Of a stretch of DNA of 64,000 bases, positions 1 through 8,428 are shown in pieces (the first letter of the stretch is position 1; the number at the start of each line of letters is the position of its first letter). The DNA lies in NCBI RefSeq assembly GCF_003751605.1, contig NZ_RJVJ01000001.1:2108001-2172000 (forward strand), in the 5' to 3' direction. Below the pieces are notes generated by a model. That model did no database searches, was not told where the DNA came from, and worked only from the letters and a program-made list of their open reading frames with translations. Source of the stretch: Kitasatospora cineracea (GTDB lineage Bacteria; Actinomycetota; Actinomycetes; Streptomycetales; Streptomycetaceae). The position numbers and the translations under genes are program-made.

Positions 1-126
1 CCCGCCCCGGTACGCCTGCTCCGGACCGAGCCGGCCGCCGTCGTCGACGTCGGCGCTGAGCAGCGTGAAGGACGGGACGGGCCGCATGAAGTCGAACGGC
101 AGCGGCGGTCTGGCGGGCGTGGTCAT
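1..126 (-). CDS. PEBP/YbhB-type Raf kinase inhibitor-like protein, 5' part only
   Basis: The gene starts with ATG at 126 on the minus strand and runs off the left edge, so only 42 residues are visible. They read MTTPARPPLPFDFMRP, then a stretch including SFTLLSADVDDGG. This is the typical beginning of bacterial phosphatidylethanolamine-binding (YbhB/YbcL) proteins, where a short proline-rich start leads into an extended SFTLxSxD strand. A purine-rich GAGGGGG ribosome-binding sequence lies about 10 nt before the ATG. The ligand-binding pocket is outside the window, so the family call rests on the N-terminus alone. Confidence 0.5.
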   Translation of the reverse strand, partial: MTTPARPPLPFDFMRPVPSFTLLSADVDDGGRLGPEQAYRGG

Positions 127-278
127 CGGCAGGTTCCCCCTCGGAAGGACGGTCGGTGCCGGGCGAGCCTAGCCGCGAGTTTTCGACTCGCCCAATGCCC
201 TTGCGCCGTGGGAGAATTGATGCGCGAGGACGTGCCCCGCCAGCCCCCGGCCCCTCGGTTCGTCCCCCTTCGTCCGCC

Positions 279-1058
279 TCATCCCGCCGCCGCCGCGAGG
301 TCGAGCTCGGCGCGGGCCGGGTCGGCGAGCAGGGCGGCCAGGGCGGCGGCGAAGACGGGGCCGCCCCCGGCGAGGGCGAGGTCCTTCGCGGCGAGGCGGA
401 TCGGGAAGTCCGCGTCGGTGCTGTCGACCCGGGCCATCACACCCGCCAGCGGGCCCGCGGCCAGCGCGCGACGGGCCTGCGCGGCGGGGACGCCGAGGCG
501 CTCGGCGACGGCCAGGGCCTCGCCGACCACGGTCACCGAGGTGACGACGGCGCCCATCATGACGATCTTGAGGGCCGCGCCCGCGCCGGGCCCGCCGCAG
601 CGGACCACCCGGCCGAAGCGCTCCAGCAGGGGTTGCGCCCGGTCCAGCGCGGGGTCCTCGCCACCCGCGTAGACGACCAGCGAGCCGGCCGCGGCCGCGT
701 CGACGCTGCCGAGCACGGGGGCGTCCACCAGGTCGACGCCGTGCGGGAGCCGGTCCCGCTGTTCGGCGACGGCGGCCGGGCCGATCGAGGACATGTCGAT
801 CCACAGCGTGCCGGGGGCGAGCGCGGGGCGGAACCGGTCCGCGACCGCGGCGACCGCCGCCGGGTCGGCGAGCATCGTCACCACCACGCCCGCGCCGCGC
901 ACCGCCTCCTCGGGGGAGGCCGCCTCGGTCAGGCCCCCGGCCCGGCCCGGGGTCCGGTTCCAGACCGTCAACTCCCTTGTCACGCCGTCCAGTCGGCGGG
1001 CCAGCGGAAGTCCCATCCGGCCCAGCCCCAGCACTGCCACCCGCTCCGTGATCTCCAT
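279..1058 (-). CDS. NAD(P)-binding dehydrogenase of the 3-hydroxyisobutyrate dehydrogenase family
   Basis: The 259-residue product starts MEITERVAVLGLGRMG. Its Rossmann glycine motif GLGRMG follows the first strand, as in beta-hydroxyacid dehydrogenases, and a second signature (VVVTMLADPAAV) follows at about residue 60. The later GPGAGAALKIVMMG segment carries the conserved lysine of this family (GxxGxGxxxKxxxN), although the usual downstream Asn position reads Met or Gly here. The family reduces or oxidises small 3-hydroxy acids or imines; the substrate here is unknown. I chose the start at 1058 because the upstream in-frame residues (MATMRDIRLS...) are not family-like and overlap the regulator's control region. 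It is divergent from the LysR gene at 1124, which probably controls it. Confidence 0.8.
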   Translation of the reverse strand: MEITERVAVLGLGRMGLPLARRLDGVTRELTVWNRTPGRAGGLTEAASPEEAVRGAGVVVTMLADPAAVAAVADRFRPALAPGTLWIDMSSIGPAAVAEQRDRLPHGVDLVDAPVLGSVDAAAAGSLVVYAGGEDPALDRAQPLLERFGRVVRCGGPGAGAALKIVMMGAVVTSVTVVGEALAVAERLGVPAAQARRALAAGPLAGVMARVDSTDADFPIRLAAKDLALAGGGPVFAAALAALLADPARAELDLAAAAG

Positions 1059-1101
1059 GGCGACCACGCTAGGCGCGGCCGAGGCAGGCGACAAACGAAT
1101 G

Positions 1102-1124
1102 TCCCGCATGGTAGCCATGCGGGA
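1102..1124. promoter_or_regulatory. Perfect inverted repeat between dehydrogenase and LysR genes
   Basis: The arms TCCCGCATGG and CCATGCGGGA are perfect inverted repeats around a 3-bp spacer. The centre contains ATGGTAGCCAT, compatible with the T-N11-A pattern of LysR boxes. It lies in the divergent intergenic region and touches the first base of the LysR start codon, so bound protein would block that gene. Function as an operator is inferred. Confidence 0.5.
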
Positions 1125-2014
1125 TGGACATGGCTTGGCTGGAGGTCTTCCGCACCGCGGCCCGACTCGGTTCGTTCACCGCGGCGGGTGACCGGCTGGG
1201 CTGGACGCAGTCCGCGGTGTCACGTCAGATTGCCTCACTAGAAGGCGAGTTGGGGGTCGTGCTGTTCGACCGGCTGCCCCGCGGGGTGGGCCTGACCGAG
1301 CACGGGCGGACCCTGCTGCCGCACGCCGAGGCCCTGCTGGAGCGGTACGACGGCACCCGCCGCGACCTGGCCTCGCTCACCGGTCTGAGCGCCGGACGGC
1401 TGCGGCTCGGGGCCTTCGACAGCGCCAACGCCGCCCTCGTCCCGGCCGCGCTGGCCGCCTTCCGGGGCGCGCACCCGGCGATCGCCCCGACCCTCACCGA
1501 GGGGCTCTCCGGCGACCTGCTCGAGCTGCTCGCGGACGGTTCGATCGACCTCGCCCTGGTCACTGCCTATCCGGAACACCCGTACGACACCGAGCGGTTC
1601 GAGCTGCACCGGCTGGTGGACGACCCCGTCCTGGTGGCCGTTCCGCGCACCCACCGGCTGGCCCGGCGCCGCCGCCTGCGGCTGGCCGAACTCGCCGACG
1701 AACCCTGGATCGCCGCCAGCCGCCGCCCCGAGGCCACCCTGCTGGCGGCCTGCGTCCGCAGTGGTTTCCAGCCCCGGGTCGAGTACGAGGTGGCCGGCTG
1801 GACAGCCAAACTCGGCCTGGTCGCCGCTGGGTTGGGCATCACCCTGATCCCCTCGCTGGCCGCCCGGGCGGCCCGCCCCGACCTCGCCCTCGTCCCGCTG
1901 CACCCGGAGGACACCCCTGTCCGCCACGTCCACACCGCCGCCCGCCGCGGCCACCACCCGGCCCCGGCCGTCACCGCCTTCCTGCCCTTCCTGCGGGCCG
2001 CGGCCCACGGCTGA
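1124..2014 (+). CDS. LysR-family transcriptional regulator
   Basis: The product has 296 residues. Residues 1-60 form the winged helix-turn-helix: FRTAARLGSFTAAGDRLG, then QSAVSRQIASLEGELGVVLFDR, is the LysR signature. The remainder is the periplasmic-binding-like effector domain, with the typical GRLRLGAFDSANAALVPAAL opening and the GLGITLIPSLAAR motif near the end. It is divergently transcribed from the dehydrogenase at 279-1058, the usual arrangement of a LysR regulator and its target. The start could also be the ATG at 1130; neither has a strong ribosome-binding site. The gene ends four bases into an unrelated response-regulator remnant, so its downstream border looks rearranged. Confidence 0.88.
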   Translation: MDMAWLEVFRTAARLGSFTAAGDRLGWTQSAVSRQIASLEGELGVVLFDRLPRGVGLTEHGRTLLPHAEALLERYDGTRRDLASLTGLSAGRLRLGAFDSANAALVPAALAAFRGAHPAIAPTLTEGLSGDLLELLADGSIDLALVTAYPEHPYDTERFELHRLVDDPVLVAVPRTHRLARRRRLRLAELADEPWIAASRRPEATLLAACVRSGFQPRVEYEVAGWTAKLGLVAAGLGITLIPSLAARAARPDLALVPLHPEDTPVRHVHTAARRGHHPAPAVTAFLPFLRAAAHG

Positions 2015-2232
2015 CCGCCAAGGAGTTCGGCGTCCTGGAGTGCCTGGCCCGGCGGCCGGACCAGGCCGTCCCGAAGACCGAGATCCTCGACTCGGTCTGG
2101 GACACCGCCTTCCGCGGCGACCTCAACATCGTCGAGGTGTACGTGGCCGCGCTGCGCCGCAAGTTCGCGGCCGCCCGGGCCCGCTGCGTGATCGAGACGG
2201 TGCGCGGCGTCGGCTACCGGCTGGTGCCCTGA
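2011..2232 (+). pseudogene. OmpR/PhoB-type response regulator, C-terminal DNA-binding domain remnant
   Basis: In this frame, overlapping the last 4 bases of the LysR gene, 73 codons read LTAKEFGVLECLARRPDQAV..., then DSVWDTAFRGDLNIVEVYV, ALRRKF and ETVRGVGYRLVP before a stop. This is the whole winged-helix output domain of an OmpR-family regulator (LTxxEFxxLxxL, NxVxVxVxxLRRK, xTVRGxGYRL). The receiver domain with its phospho-acceptor Asp is absent, and there is no plausible start codon and ribosome-binding site before the domain. It is best explained as the 3' remnant of a response regulator gene (CutR-like in sequence) left by a deletion or by insertion of the LysR unit. Confidence 0.75.
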
Positions 2233-2244
2233 ACCGCCGGAGCC

Positions 2245-2841
2245 TCAGGGCCAGACCAGGCAGTACAGCTGGTGGCCGGCCTCGTGCAGGCGGCTGGCGA
2301 AGTCCTGCCACTCGTGCAGCATCTGGTAGATGACGAAGGCGTCCCGCGGGCCGCGGCGGTCGGGGACGGTGGACCAGATGAAGGCGGCGGCGCCGAGCTC
2401 GGTCTCGTCGGCCTTGCGGAGCGGCTCGACCACGGTGTGCGGGAGCTGGACGACCGCGTAGTCCGGGTGCAGGACGACCAGTTCGAGCGGCGGGACGTGG
2501 TGCAGCGGGACGCCCTGGATGCCGGTGAGGACCATCGCGCTCATGGTCTCCGGCTTGATCTTGGTGGAGAGGTGGCCGCCGGCGGAGCCGCTGGTCTCCA
2601 TCAGGTCGCCGAGCCGGCCGAGGGCGCCGAGTTCGCCGGCGTCGAGCCCGAGCCCGCCGGGGCCGAGGGCGGTGGGAACCCTGGCGGCGGTGGCGCGGTC
2701 CGGAGCGCCGAAGTACTTGTAGGTGACCCCCACTCTGCCCTCGCCCCTCCTTCCCCTGCCCGTACCCGTACCCCCGCCGGTCTCGCCGGGCCGGAGGCCG
2801 TGCCCCGGGGCCTCGTCGAAACCGTCCTGCCTCTCGGACAC
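2245..2841 (-). CDS. Conserved hypothetical protein upstream of hemL
   Basis: No function is recognised. With the GTG at 2841 the product has 198 residues. The first 35 or so are low-complexity and Gly-rich; a compact region follows from VGVTYKYFGAPDRATAARVP to the C-terminus (HEAGHQLYCLVWP). The GELGALGRLGDLMETSGS segment and the evenly charged C-terminal half look like a real folded cytosolic protein. The GTG at 2841 has a GAGGA sequence 7 nt upstream. A second GTG at 2733 (159 residues) starts exactly at the folded part and is also possible. It is divergent from hemL and has no membrane segments or signal peptide. Confidence 0.6.
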   Translation of the reverse strand: MSERQDGFDEAPGHGLRPGETGGGTGTGRGRRGEGRVGVTYKYFGAPDRATAARVPTALGPGGLGLDAGELGALGRLGDLMETSGSAGGHLSTKIKPETMSAMVLTGIQGVPLHHVPPLELVVLHPDYAVVQLPHTVVEPLRKADETELGAAAFIWSTVPDRRGPRDAFVIYQMLHEWQDFASRLHEAGHQLYCLVWP

Positions 2842-2883
2842 TGGACCATCCTCACCGGAACTCGCCGGAATCGACAGACCTTC

Positions 2884-2911
2884 GCATGTTCGGGGTCCCT
2901 CCCGAACATGC
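2884..2911. promoter_or_regulatory. 11-bp inverted repeat in the divergent region before hemL
   Basis: GCATGTTCGGG and CCCGAACATGC form a perfect 11-bp inverted repeat with a 6-base loop, about 190 bp before hemL and 43 bp before the GTG of the divergent hypothetical gene. There is no T-run, so an operator or a leader hairpin fits better than a terminator. A second short dyad (GATCATC at 2996, GATGATC ending at 3015) lies nearer hemL. The cognate regulator is unknown. Confidence 0.35.
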
Positions 2912-3099
2912 CCCTTACCCGTCTGTCGGCGTGCTACACGAGCGCGCGTCACCCGACCTTACCTTCGGCACAGCCGGTGAGGGGAGCAGCACACGGATCA
3001 TCGTTCCAGATGATCGGGCCCGACATGCAGAACGCCAGGACACGATTTGAGACCATGTGCGGGTAAGAGCGGTTCCCGGCCACTCCCAGCACCCAACGG

Positions 3100-4443
3100 A
3101 TGAGCGAGCAGATGAGCTACCCGTACGAAGCCCCCCAGTCCCAGTCGCTGTTCGACCGCGCCCTGGCCGTCACCCCCGGCGGCGTCAACTCGCCGGTGCG
3201 GGCCTTCCGCGCGGTCGGCGGCACGCCCCGCTTCATGGTGTCCGGCACCGGCCCGTACCTGACCGACGCGGACGGCCGCGAGTACGTGGACCTGGTCTGC
3301 TCCTGGGGCCCGATGCTGCTCGGCCACGCCCACCCGGAGGTGATCGGGGCGGTGCAGCGGGCGGTGGCCCGGGGCACCTCGTTCGGGACGCCCGGGGAGG
3401 GCGAGGTGGAGCTGGCCGAGGAGATCACCGCCCGGATCGCCCCGGTCGAGCAGGTCCGGCTGGTCTCCAGCGGAACCGAAGCGACCATGTCCGCGATCCG
3501 GCTGGCCCGCGGCTTCACCGGCCGCGCCAAGGTGGTCAAGTTCGCCGGCTGCTACCACGGCCACGTGGACGCCCTGCTGGCCGCCGCCGGCTCCGGCGTC
3601 GCCACCTTCGGCCTGCCCGACACCCCCGGCGTGACCGGCGCCCAGGCCGGCGACACCATCGTGCTGCCGTACAACGACCTGGACGCGGTGCGCGCCGCGT
3701 TCGCCGCCAACCCCGGCCAGATCGCCTGCGTGATCACCGAGGCCTCGCCCGGCAACATGGGCGTCGTCCCGCCGCTGCCCGGCTTCAACCGCGGCCTGGC
3801 CGAACTCTGCCGGGCCGACGGCGCGCTGTTCGTCTCGGACGAGGTGATGACCGGCTTCCGGGTCTCCAAGGCCGGCTGGTACGGGTTGGAGGCCGCCCAC
3901 GAGGGCTGGGCGCCGGACCTGCTGACCTTCGGCAAGGTGATGGGCGGCGGCTTCCCCGCCGCCGCGTTCGGCGGCCGCGCCGACGTGATGGCCCACCTCG
4001 CCCCGGCCGGCCCGGTCTACCAGGCCGGCACCCTCTCCGGGAACCCGGTCGCCACCGCGGCCGGCCTGGCCCAGCTGCGGCTGTGCACCGACGAGGTGTA
4101 CGCGACGGTCGACCGGGTCGCCGCCGAGGTCTCCGGCCTGGTCACTGCGGCGCTCGCCAAGGAGGGCGTGGCGCACCGGCTGCAGACCGCGGGCAACATG
4201 TTCTCGGTCTTCTTCACCGAGCGGCAGGTCACCGACTACGACGAGGCGCGCACCCAGCAGGCGTTCCGCTTCAACTCCTTCTTCCACTCGATGCTGAGCC
4301 AGGGCGTCTACCTGCCGCCGTCCGCCTTCGAGTCCTGGTTCGTCTCGGCCGCGCACGACGAGCGCGCGATCGAGCGGATCGCCGCCGCCCTGCCCGCCGC
4401 CGCCCGCGCCGCGGCCGAGGCCACCGAGGAGACCGCCAAGTGA
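3100..4443 (+). CDS. hemL: Glutamate-1-semialdehyde 2,1-aminomutase
   Basis: This cytosolic PLP enzyme converts glutamate-1-semialdehyde to 5-aminolevulinate, the last step of the C5 route to tetrapyrroles. The 447-residue product has the family hallmarks: [12 protein letters not shown] at 25-36, [16 protein letters not shown] at about 122-137, CYHGHVD at 151-157, SDEVMTGFR at 246-254 and the PLP-binding lysine K279 in [13 protein letters not shown]. Length is normal for the family. The next gene overlaps by 4 bp, so both are probably co-translated. Heme supply fits the neighbouring cytochrome c maturation operon. The start at 3100 has only a weak ribosome-binding site; MSYPYEAP at 3112 is the alternative. 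Confidence 0.96.
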   Translation: MSEQMSYPYEAPQSQSLFDRALAVTPGGVNSPVRAFRAVGGTPRFMVSGTGPYLTDADGREYVDLVCSWGPMLLGHAHPEVIGAVQRAVARGTSFGTPGEGEVELAEEITARIAPVEQVRLVSSGTEATMSAIRLARGFTGRAKVVKFAGCYHGHVDALLAAAGSGVATFGLPDTPGVTGAQAGDTIVLPYNDLDAVRAAFAANPGQIACVITEASPGNMGVVPPLPGFNRGLAELCRADGALFVSDEVMTGFRVSKAGWYGLEAAHEGWAPDLLTFGKVMGGGFPAAAFGGRADVMAHLAPAGPVYQAGTLSGNPVATAAGLAQLRLCTDEVYATVDRVAAEVSGLVTAALAKEGVAHRLQTAGNMFSVFFTERQVTDYDEARTQQAFRFNSFFHSMLSQGVYLPPSAFESWFVSAAHDERAIERIAAALPAAARAAAEATEETAK

Positions 4444-5153
4444 CCGAGAACACCAGCGAGAGCACCCGCGAGAACGGCAAGGACGTCACGGTCGTCCACG
4501 TGATGCGGCACGGCGAGGTGCACAACCCGGAGGGCGTGCTGTACGGCCGCCTGCCCGGCTACCACCTCTCCGACCTGGGCCGGCAGATGGCCGAGCGGGT
4601 CGGCGAGCACCTCAAGGACCGGGACATCACGTACGTGGTGGCCTCGCCGCTGGAGCGGGCGCAGGAGACCGCCGAGCCGATCGCCAAGGCGCACGGCCTG
4701 CAGGTGGCGGCCGACCCGCGGCTGATCGAGGCGGAGAACGTCTTCGAGGGCAAGACCTTCGGCGTCGGCGACGGCTCGCTGCGCAACCCCGGGTACTGGA
4801 AGTACCTGACCAACCCGTTCAAGCCGTCCTGGGGCGAGCCGTACATCGACCAGGTGGTGCGGATGATGGGCGCCCTCGCGGCGGCCCGGGACGCCGCGCG
4901 CGGGCACGAGGCGGTGTGCGTCAGCCACCAGCTGCCAATCTGGATCCTGCGCTCGTTCGCGGAGCGCCGCCGGCTCTGGCACGACCCGCGCCGCCGGCAG
5001 TGCTCGCTGGCCTCGCTGACCAGCTTCACCTACGAGGGCGACCGGATCGTCTCGATCGGCTACCGCGAGCCGGCCCGGGACCTGCTGCCGGCGCACCTGG
5101 TGGGCAAGGGCAAGAAGGGCGACAAGCCGGTCGGCAAGAGCTTCGGGGCGTAG
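4440..5153 (+). CDS. Histidine phosphatase (phosphoglycerate mutase-like) family protein
   Basis: The GTG start at 4440 overlaps the hemL stop (GTGA), giving 237 residues. The catalytic RHG motif is at R23-H24-G25 ([20 protein letters not shown]), [14 protein letters not shown] provides the second arginine, and [14 protein letters not shown] supplies the second catalytic histidine. Family members remove phosphate from sugars, nucleotides or other small molecules; the substrate here is not evident. Tight coupling to hemL is conserved-looking but does not prove a role in heme synthesis. The basic C-terminus ([12 protein letters not shown]) is an extension beyond the domain. Confidence 0.85.
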   Translation: MTENTSESTRENGKDVTVVHVMRHGEVHNPEGVLYGRLPGYHLSDLGRQMAERVGEHLKDRDITYVVASPLERAQETAEPIAKAHGLQVAADPRLIEAENVFEGKTFGVGDGSLRNPGYWKYLTNPFKPSWGEPYIDQVVRMMGALAAARDAARGHEAVCVSHQLPIWILRSFAERRRLWHDPRRRQCSLASLTSFTYEGDRIVSIGYREPARDLLPAHLVGKGKKGDKPVGKSFGA

Positions 5154-5163
5154 CTCGCACCGG

Positions 5164-5188
5164 GCCCGCCGGGGTAAGCCCGGCGGGC
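5164..5188 (+). terminator. Hairpin terminator after the hemL operon
   Basis: GCCCGCCGGG pairs perfectly with CCCGGCGGGC across a 5-base loop, 11 bp after the phosphatase stop. There is no T-tract, as is common in this high-GC genome. Confidence 0.6.
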
Positions 5189-5304
5189 GGAGAAATGCCC
5201 GAATTAAGACGATCATAAGCGGAGAAGCCGCAGGTCACGGGGGGTCGGGTCGACAACGCCGGACCCCCCTAAAACGGGCCGAAGAGCCATGCGAAACTTT
5301 TCAC

Positions 5305-5895
5305 ATGTCACGGACGTCCAGCCGCATCCGACTCACCGCCGCCCTCGGCGCGGCCTCCGCCCTGGCCCTGGCCGGGTGCTCCAGCTCCGGCAGCAGCGGC
5401 GGCGGAGTCGGCTTCGTCACCGGCAAGGGCGGCGTCGCCACCGCCGCCCCCGCCAAGCGGGTCGCCGCCCCCGAGATCACCGGCACCCCGCTGGACGGCG
5501 GCGGGGCCCTCAAGCTCTCCGACTACCGCGGCAAGGTGGTCGTCCTCAACATCTGGGGCTCCTGGTGCAGCCCCTGCCGGGCCGAGGCCAAGGGCCTGCA
5601 GGAGACCAGCCAGAAGTACGGCGGCCAGGTCCAGTTCCTCGGCATCAACACCCGGGACACCGACCCCGCCAACGCCGTCGCCTTCGAGAAGAACTTCGGG
5701 GTCACCTACCCGAGCATCTACGACCCGGACGGCGCCGAGATCCTCAAGTTCCCCAAGGGCAGCCTCAACCCGCAGTCCATCCCGACCACCATCGTGATCG
5801 ACAAGGACGGCAGGCTGGCCGCCCGCGCCATGCGCGCGCTGTCCGCCGAGGACCTGCAGAAGATGGTCGACCCGGTGCTGGCGGAGTCGAAGTGA
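5305..5895 (+). CDS. TlpA/ResA-like thioredoxin lipoprotein
   Basis: The 196-residue product is a membrane-anchored thiol-disulfide reductase for the extracytoplasmic side. A lipoprotein signal ends at the lipobox LALAGC, with lipidated C25, followed by a Ser/Gly linker. The thioredoxin fold starts near residue 60 and carries WGSWCSPCR, with redox cysteines C88 and C91. Later SIPTTIVIDKDG includes the cis-proline. In system II cytochrome c maturation such proteins keep apocytochrome CxxCH cysteines reduced, taking electrons from CcdA, which is encoded next with a 4-bp overlap. Confidence 0.9.
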   Translation: MSRTSSRIRLTAALGAASALALAGCSSSGSSGGGVGFVTGKGGVATAAPAKRVAAPEITGTPLDGGGALKLSDYRGKVVVLNIWGSWCSPCRAEAKGLQETSQKYGGQVQFLGINTRDTDPANAVAFEKNFGVTYPSIYDPDGAEILKFPKGSLNPQSIPTTIVIDKDGRLAARAMRALSAEDLQKMVDPVLAESK

Positions 5896-6671
5896 GCGCC
5901 CTGCTGGCAGCGGCGGACGTCGGGTACAACGAGACGGTCGGCAGCGGCGCGCTGGTGCTCGCCCTGCCGATCGCGCTGGCCGCCGGGCTGGTCTCGTTCT
6001 TCTCGCCGTGCGTGCTGCCGCTGGTGCCCGGCTACCTCAGCTACGTCACCGGCTTCTCCGCCGCCGACCTCTCCGACGCCAAGGGCACCCGGCGCGGCCG
6101 GATGCTGCTCGGCTCCGCCCTGTTCGTGGCCGGGTTCGCGGCCGTCTTCATCTCCGAGGGCGCGCTGTTCGGCTACGTCGGGAAGTCCCTGGCGGACCAC
6201 AAGCGGATCGTCTCGGTGGTCATGGGCGTCGTCACGGTGCTGATGGGCCTGGCCTTCATGGGGCTGCTGCCCGGCTTCTCGACGCGCGAACTGCGCACCC
6301 ACCGCCGCCCCGCGGTCGGCGTGTACGGCGCCCCGCTGCTCGGCCTGGTCTTCGGCGTCGGCTGGACCCCCTGCCTCGGCCCGACCATGGCGGCGATCAA
6401 CACGCTCTCCACCAACGAGGCCGACGCGGGGCGCGGCGCACTGCTGATGACGGTGTACTGCCTCGGCCTCGGCGTACCGTTCGTCCTGGCCGCCCTGGCG
6501 TTCCGCAAGGCGCTGGGCGCCTTCGGCTGGGTCAAGCAGCACTACCAGTGGGTGATGCGGATCGGCGGCGGCATGCTCGTCGCGGTCGGCCTGGCCCTGG
6601 TGACGGGGGTGTGGGACGCGCTGGTCAACCAGCTCCAGTACCTCGCCCAGAACTTCTCGATCGGAATCTGA
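5892..6671 (+). CDS. ccdA: Cytochrome c biogenesis membrane protein CcdA
   Basis: The GTG start overlaps the previous stop codon (GTGA). The 259-residue protein has about six transmembrane segments and the two conserved cysteine regions of CcdA/DsbD-type transporters: FFSPCVLPLVPGYLSYVTG near residue 35 and GWTPCLGPT near 158. It passes reducing equivalents from cytosolic thioredoxin across the membrane to the TlpA-like lipoprotein encoded just upstream. It is part of a four-gene system II operon. Confidence 0.93.
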   Translation: MSALLAAADVGYNETVGSGALVLALPIALAAGLVSFFSPCVLPLVPGYLSYVTGFSAADLSDAKGTRRGRMLLGSALFVAGFAAVFISEGALFGYVGKSLADHKRIVSVVMGVVTVLMGLAFMGLLPGFSTRELRTHRRPAVGVYGAPLLGLVFGVGWTPCLGPTMAAINTLSTNEADAGRGALLMTVYCLGLGVPFVLAALAFRKALGAFGWVKQHYQWVMRIGGGMLVAVGLALVTGVWDALVNQLQYLAQNFSIGI

Positions 6672-6673
6672 CC

Positions 6674-8425
6674 GTGAGCGACACCAAGACCAGCCCCAAG
6701 CCGGCCGACGCCGCGGAGCCGGACGCCGAGCGGCTCAGCACCGCGCCGGAGGAGAACGACTCGGTGCCGGCCGGCATGGGCGTGCTCGGCTGGCTGCGCT
6801 GGTTCTGGCGCCAGCTGACCTCGATGCGGGTCGCCCTGCTGCTGCTGTTCCTGCTCTCGCTGGCGGCCATCCCCGGCTCGCTGGTGCCGCAGAACACCAA
6901 CGCGTTCAAGGTCGCGGCGTGGAAGAACACCCACAAGGGCGTGGCGCCGCTCTTCGAGAAGCTCCAACTCTTCGACGTGTACAGCTCGGTGTGGTTCTCC
7001 GCGATCTACATCCTGCTGTTCGTCTCGCTGGCCGGCTGCATCCTGCCCCGCACCTGGCAGTTCGTCGGCGTGCTGCGCGCGCAGCCGCCGGCCGCCCCGC
7101 GCAACCTGACCCGGATGCCGGTCTACGCGGCCTGGCACACCGGGGCCGACCCGGAGGCGGTCAACGCGGCCGCGCACCGGCTGCTGAAGAAGCGCGGCTT
7201 CCGGGCCGCGGCCGGCTCCGGCTCGGTGGCCGCCGAGAAGGGCTACCTGCGCGAGGTCGGCAACCTGCTGTTCCACTTCGCGCTGTTCGCCCTGCTGGCC
7301 GGCTTCGCCTGGGCCAGCCTGTTCAGCGGCTCCGGCACCAAGATCGTGCTGGAGGGCCAGGGCTACTCCAACACCACCACCCAGCTCGACGACTTCACCG
7401 GCTCGGCGTTCTACGGCGTCGACGACCTGGACGCCTTCGGCTTCAAGCTGGACGGCTTCACCGCCGAGTACCAGACCCAGGGCCCGGCGGCCGGCACCGC
7501 CAAGGAGTTCGTCGCCAACGTCCGCTACTGGGACGGCGCCGACTCCGGCAAGCAGAAGAACGCCCGGATCGAGGTCAACCACCCGCTGGAGGTGGGCGGT
7601 TCCAAGGTCTTCCTGACCGCGCACGGCTTCGCCCCGGTGGTCACCGTCCGCAACGCGAAGAACGAGGTCGTCTACCGCGGCCCGACGCCGTTCCTGCCCC
7701 GGGACAGCAACGTCACCTCGCCCGGCGTGATCAAGGTCAACGACTACGGCACCGACGCCCAGGGCAACAAGACCCAGCTCGCCTTCAAGGGCTTCTTCCT
7801 GCCCACCGCGGCGGCCGACTTCACCGGCACCGGCCCGATCTCGGTCTTCCCGGCCGCCGCCGACCCCCGCCTGGTGCTCAACGTCTACGCCGGCGACCTG
7901 CGCACCGACAGCGGCCTGCCGCAGAACGTGTACGAGCTCGACGACAAGGCGATGACCCAGCTCAAGGTCAACGACGCGCCCGCCACCGCGATCCTCAAGG
8001 TCGGCGAGGGCTGGGAACTGCCCGACGGCTACGGCACCCTGACCTTCGACGGCTACCAGCAGTGGGCCAACTTCACCGTCTCGCACCGCCCCGGCAACAC
8101 GGTCGCGCTGCTCGGCGCGGTCGCCGCGGTCCTCGGCCTGATCGGCTCGCTGTTCGTCCAGCGCCGCCGGATCTGGGTCCGGGCCACCGCCGGGGCCGAC
8201 GGCCGCACCCTGGTCGAGATCGCCGGCCTGGGCCGCAGCGAGTCCGCCCGCACCGCCGAGGAACTCGCCGAGATCGCCGTCGACCTGCAGGACGACGCCC
8301 CGGCCGCGGAGGAGCCCCCGGCCACCGAGGAGCCGCCAGGTTCCGAGAGCCCCGAAGACGACGCACCCGCCGCAGCCGACTCCCCGGCCGCTGCCGTTCC
8401 CACCGCCCCGGAAACCAAGGAGTAG
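6674..8425 (+). CDS. resB: ResB/Ccs1-type cytochrome c biogenesis protein
   Basis: The GTG at 6674 lies 2 bp after the ccdA stop. The 583-residue protein has an acidic N-terminal tail, transmembrane helices near 50-75 (SMRVALLLLFLLSLAAIPGS) and 110-130, a further one near 200-220, a large extracytoplasmic domain (about 225-475), and a last helix near 480-500 (VALLGAVAAVLGLIGSLFVQ). The SLVPQN sequence after helix 1 is typical of ResB. With CcsB it forms the heme delivery and ligation complex of system II cytochrome c maturation. The C-terminal 60 residues are Ala/Pro/Glu-rich and probably disordered. Confidence 0.93.
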   Translation: MSDTKTSPKPADAAEPDAERLSTAPEENDSVPAGMGVLGWLRWFWRQLTSMRVALLLLFLLSLAAIPGSLVPQNTNAFKVAAWKNTHKGVAPLFEKLQLFDVYSSVWFSAIYILLFVSLAGCILPRTWQFVGVLRAQPPAAPRNLTRMPVYAAWHTGADPEAVNAAAHRLLKKRGFRAAAGSGSVAAEKGYLREVGNLLFHFALFALLAGFAWASLFSGSGTKIVLEGQGYSNTTTQLDDFTGSAFYGVDDLDAFGFKLDGFTAEYQTQGPAAGTAKEFVANVRYWDGADSGKQKNARIEVNHPLEVGGSKVFLTAHGFAPVVTVRNAKNEVVYRGPTPFLPRDSNVTSPGVIKVNDYGTDAQGNKTQLAFKGFFLPTAAADFTGTGPISVFPAAADPRLVLNVYAGDLRTDSGLPQNVYELDDKAMTQLKVNDAPATAILKVGEGWELPDGYGTLTFDGYQQWANFTVSHRPGNTVALLGAVAAVLGLIGSLFVQRRRIWVRATAGADGRTLVEIAGLGRSESARTAEELAEIAVDLQDDAPAAEEPPATEEPPGSESPEDDAPAAADSPAAAVPTAPETKE

Positions 8426-8428
8426 ACG

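Noticed and set aside
2842..3099. Riboswitch in the hemL leader
   Set aside because: The dyads are short and simple and do not reproduce the conserved core of any riboswitch class I know.
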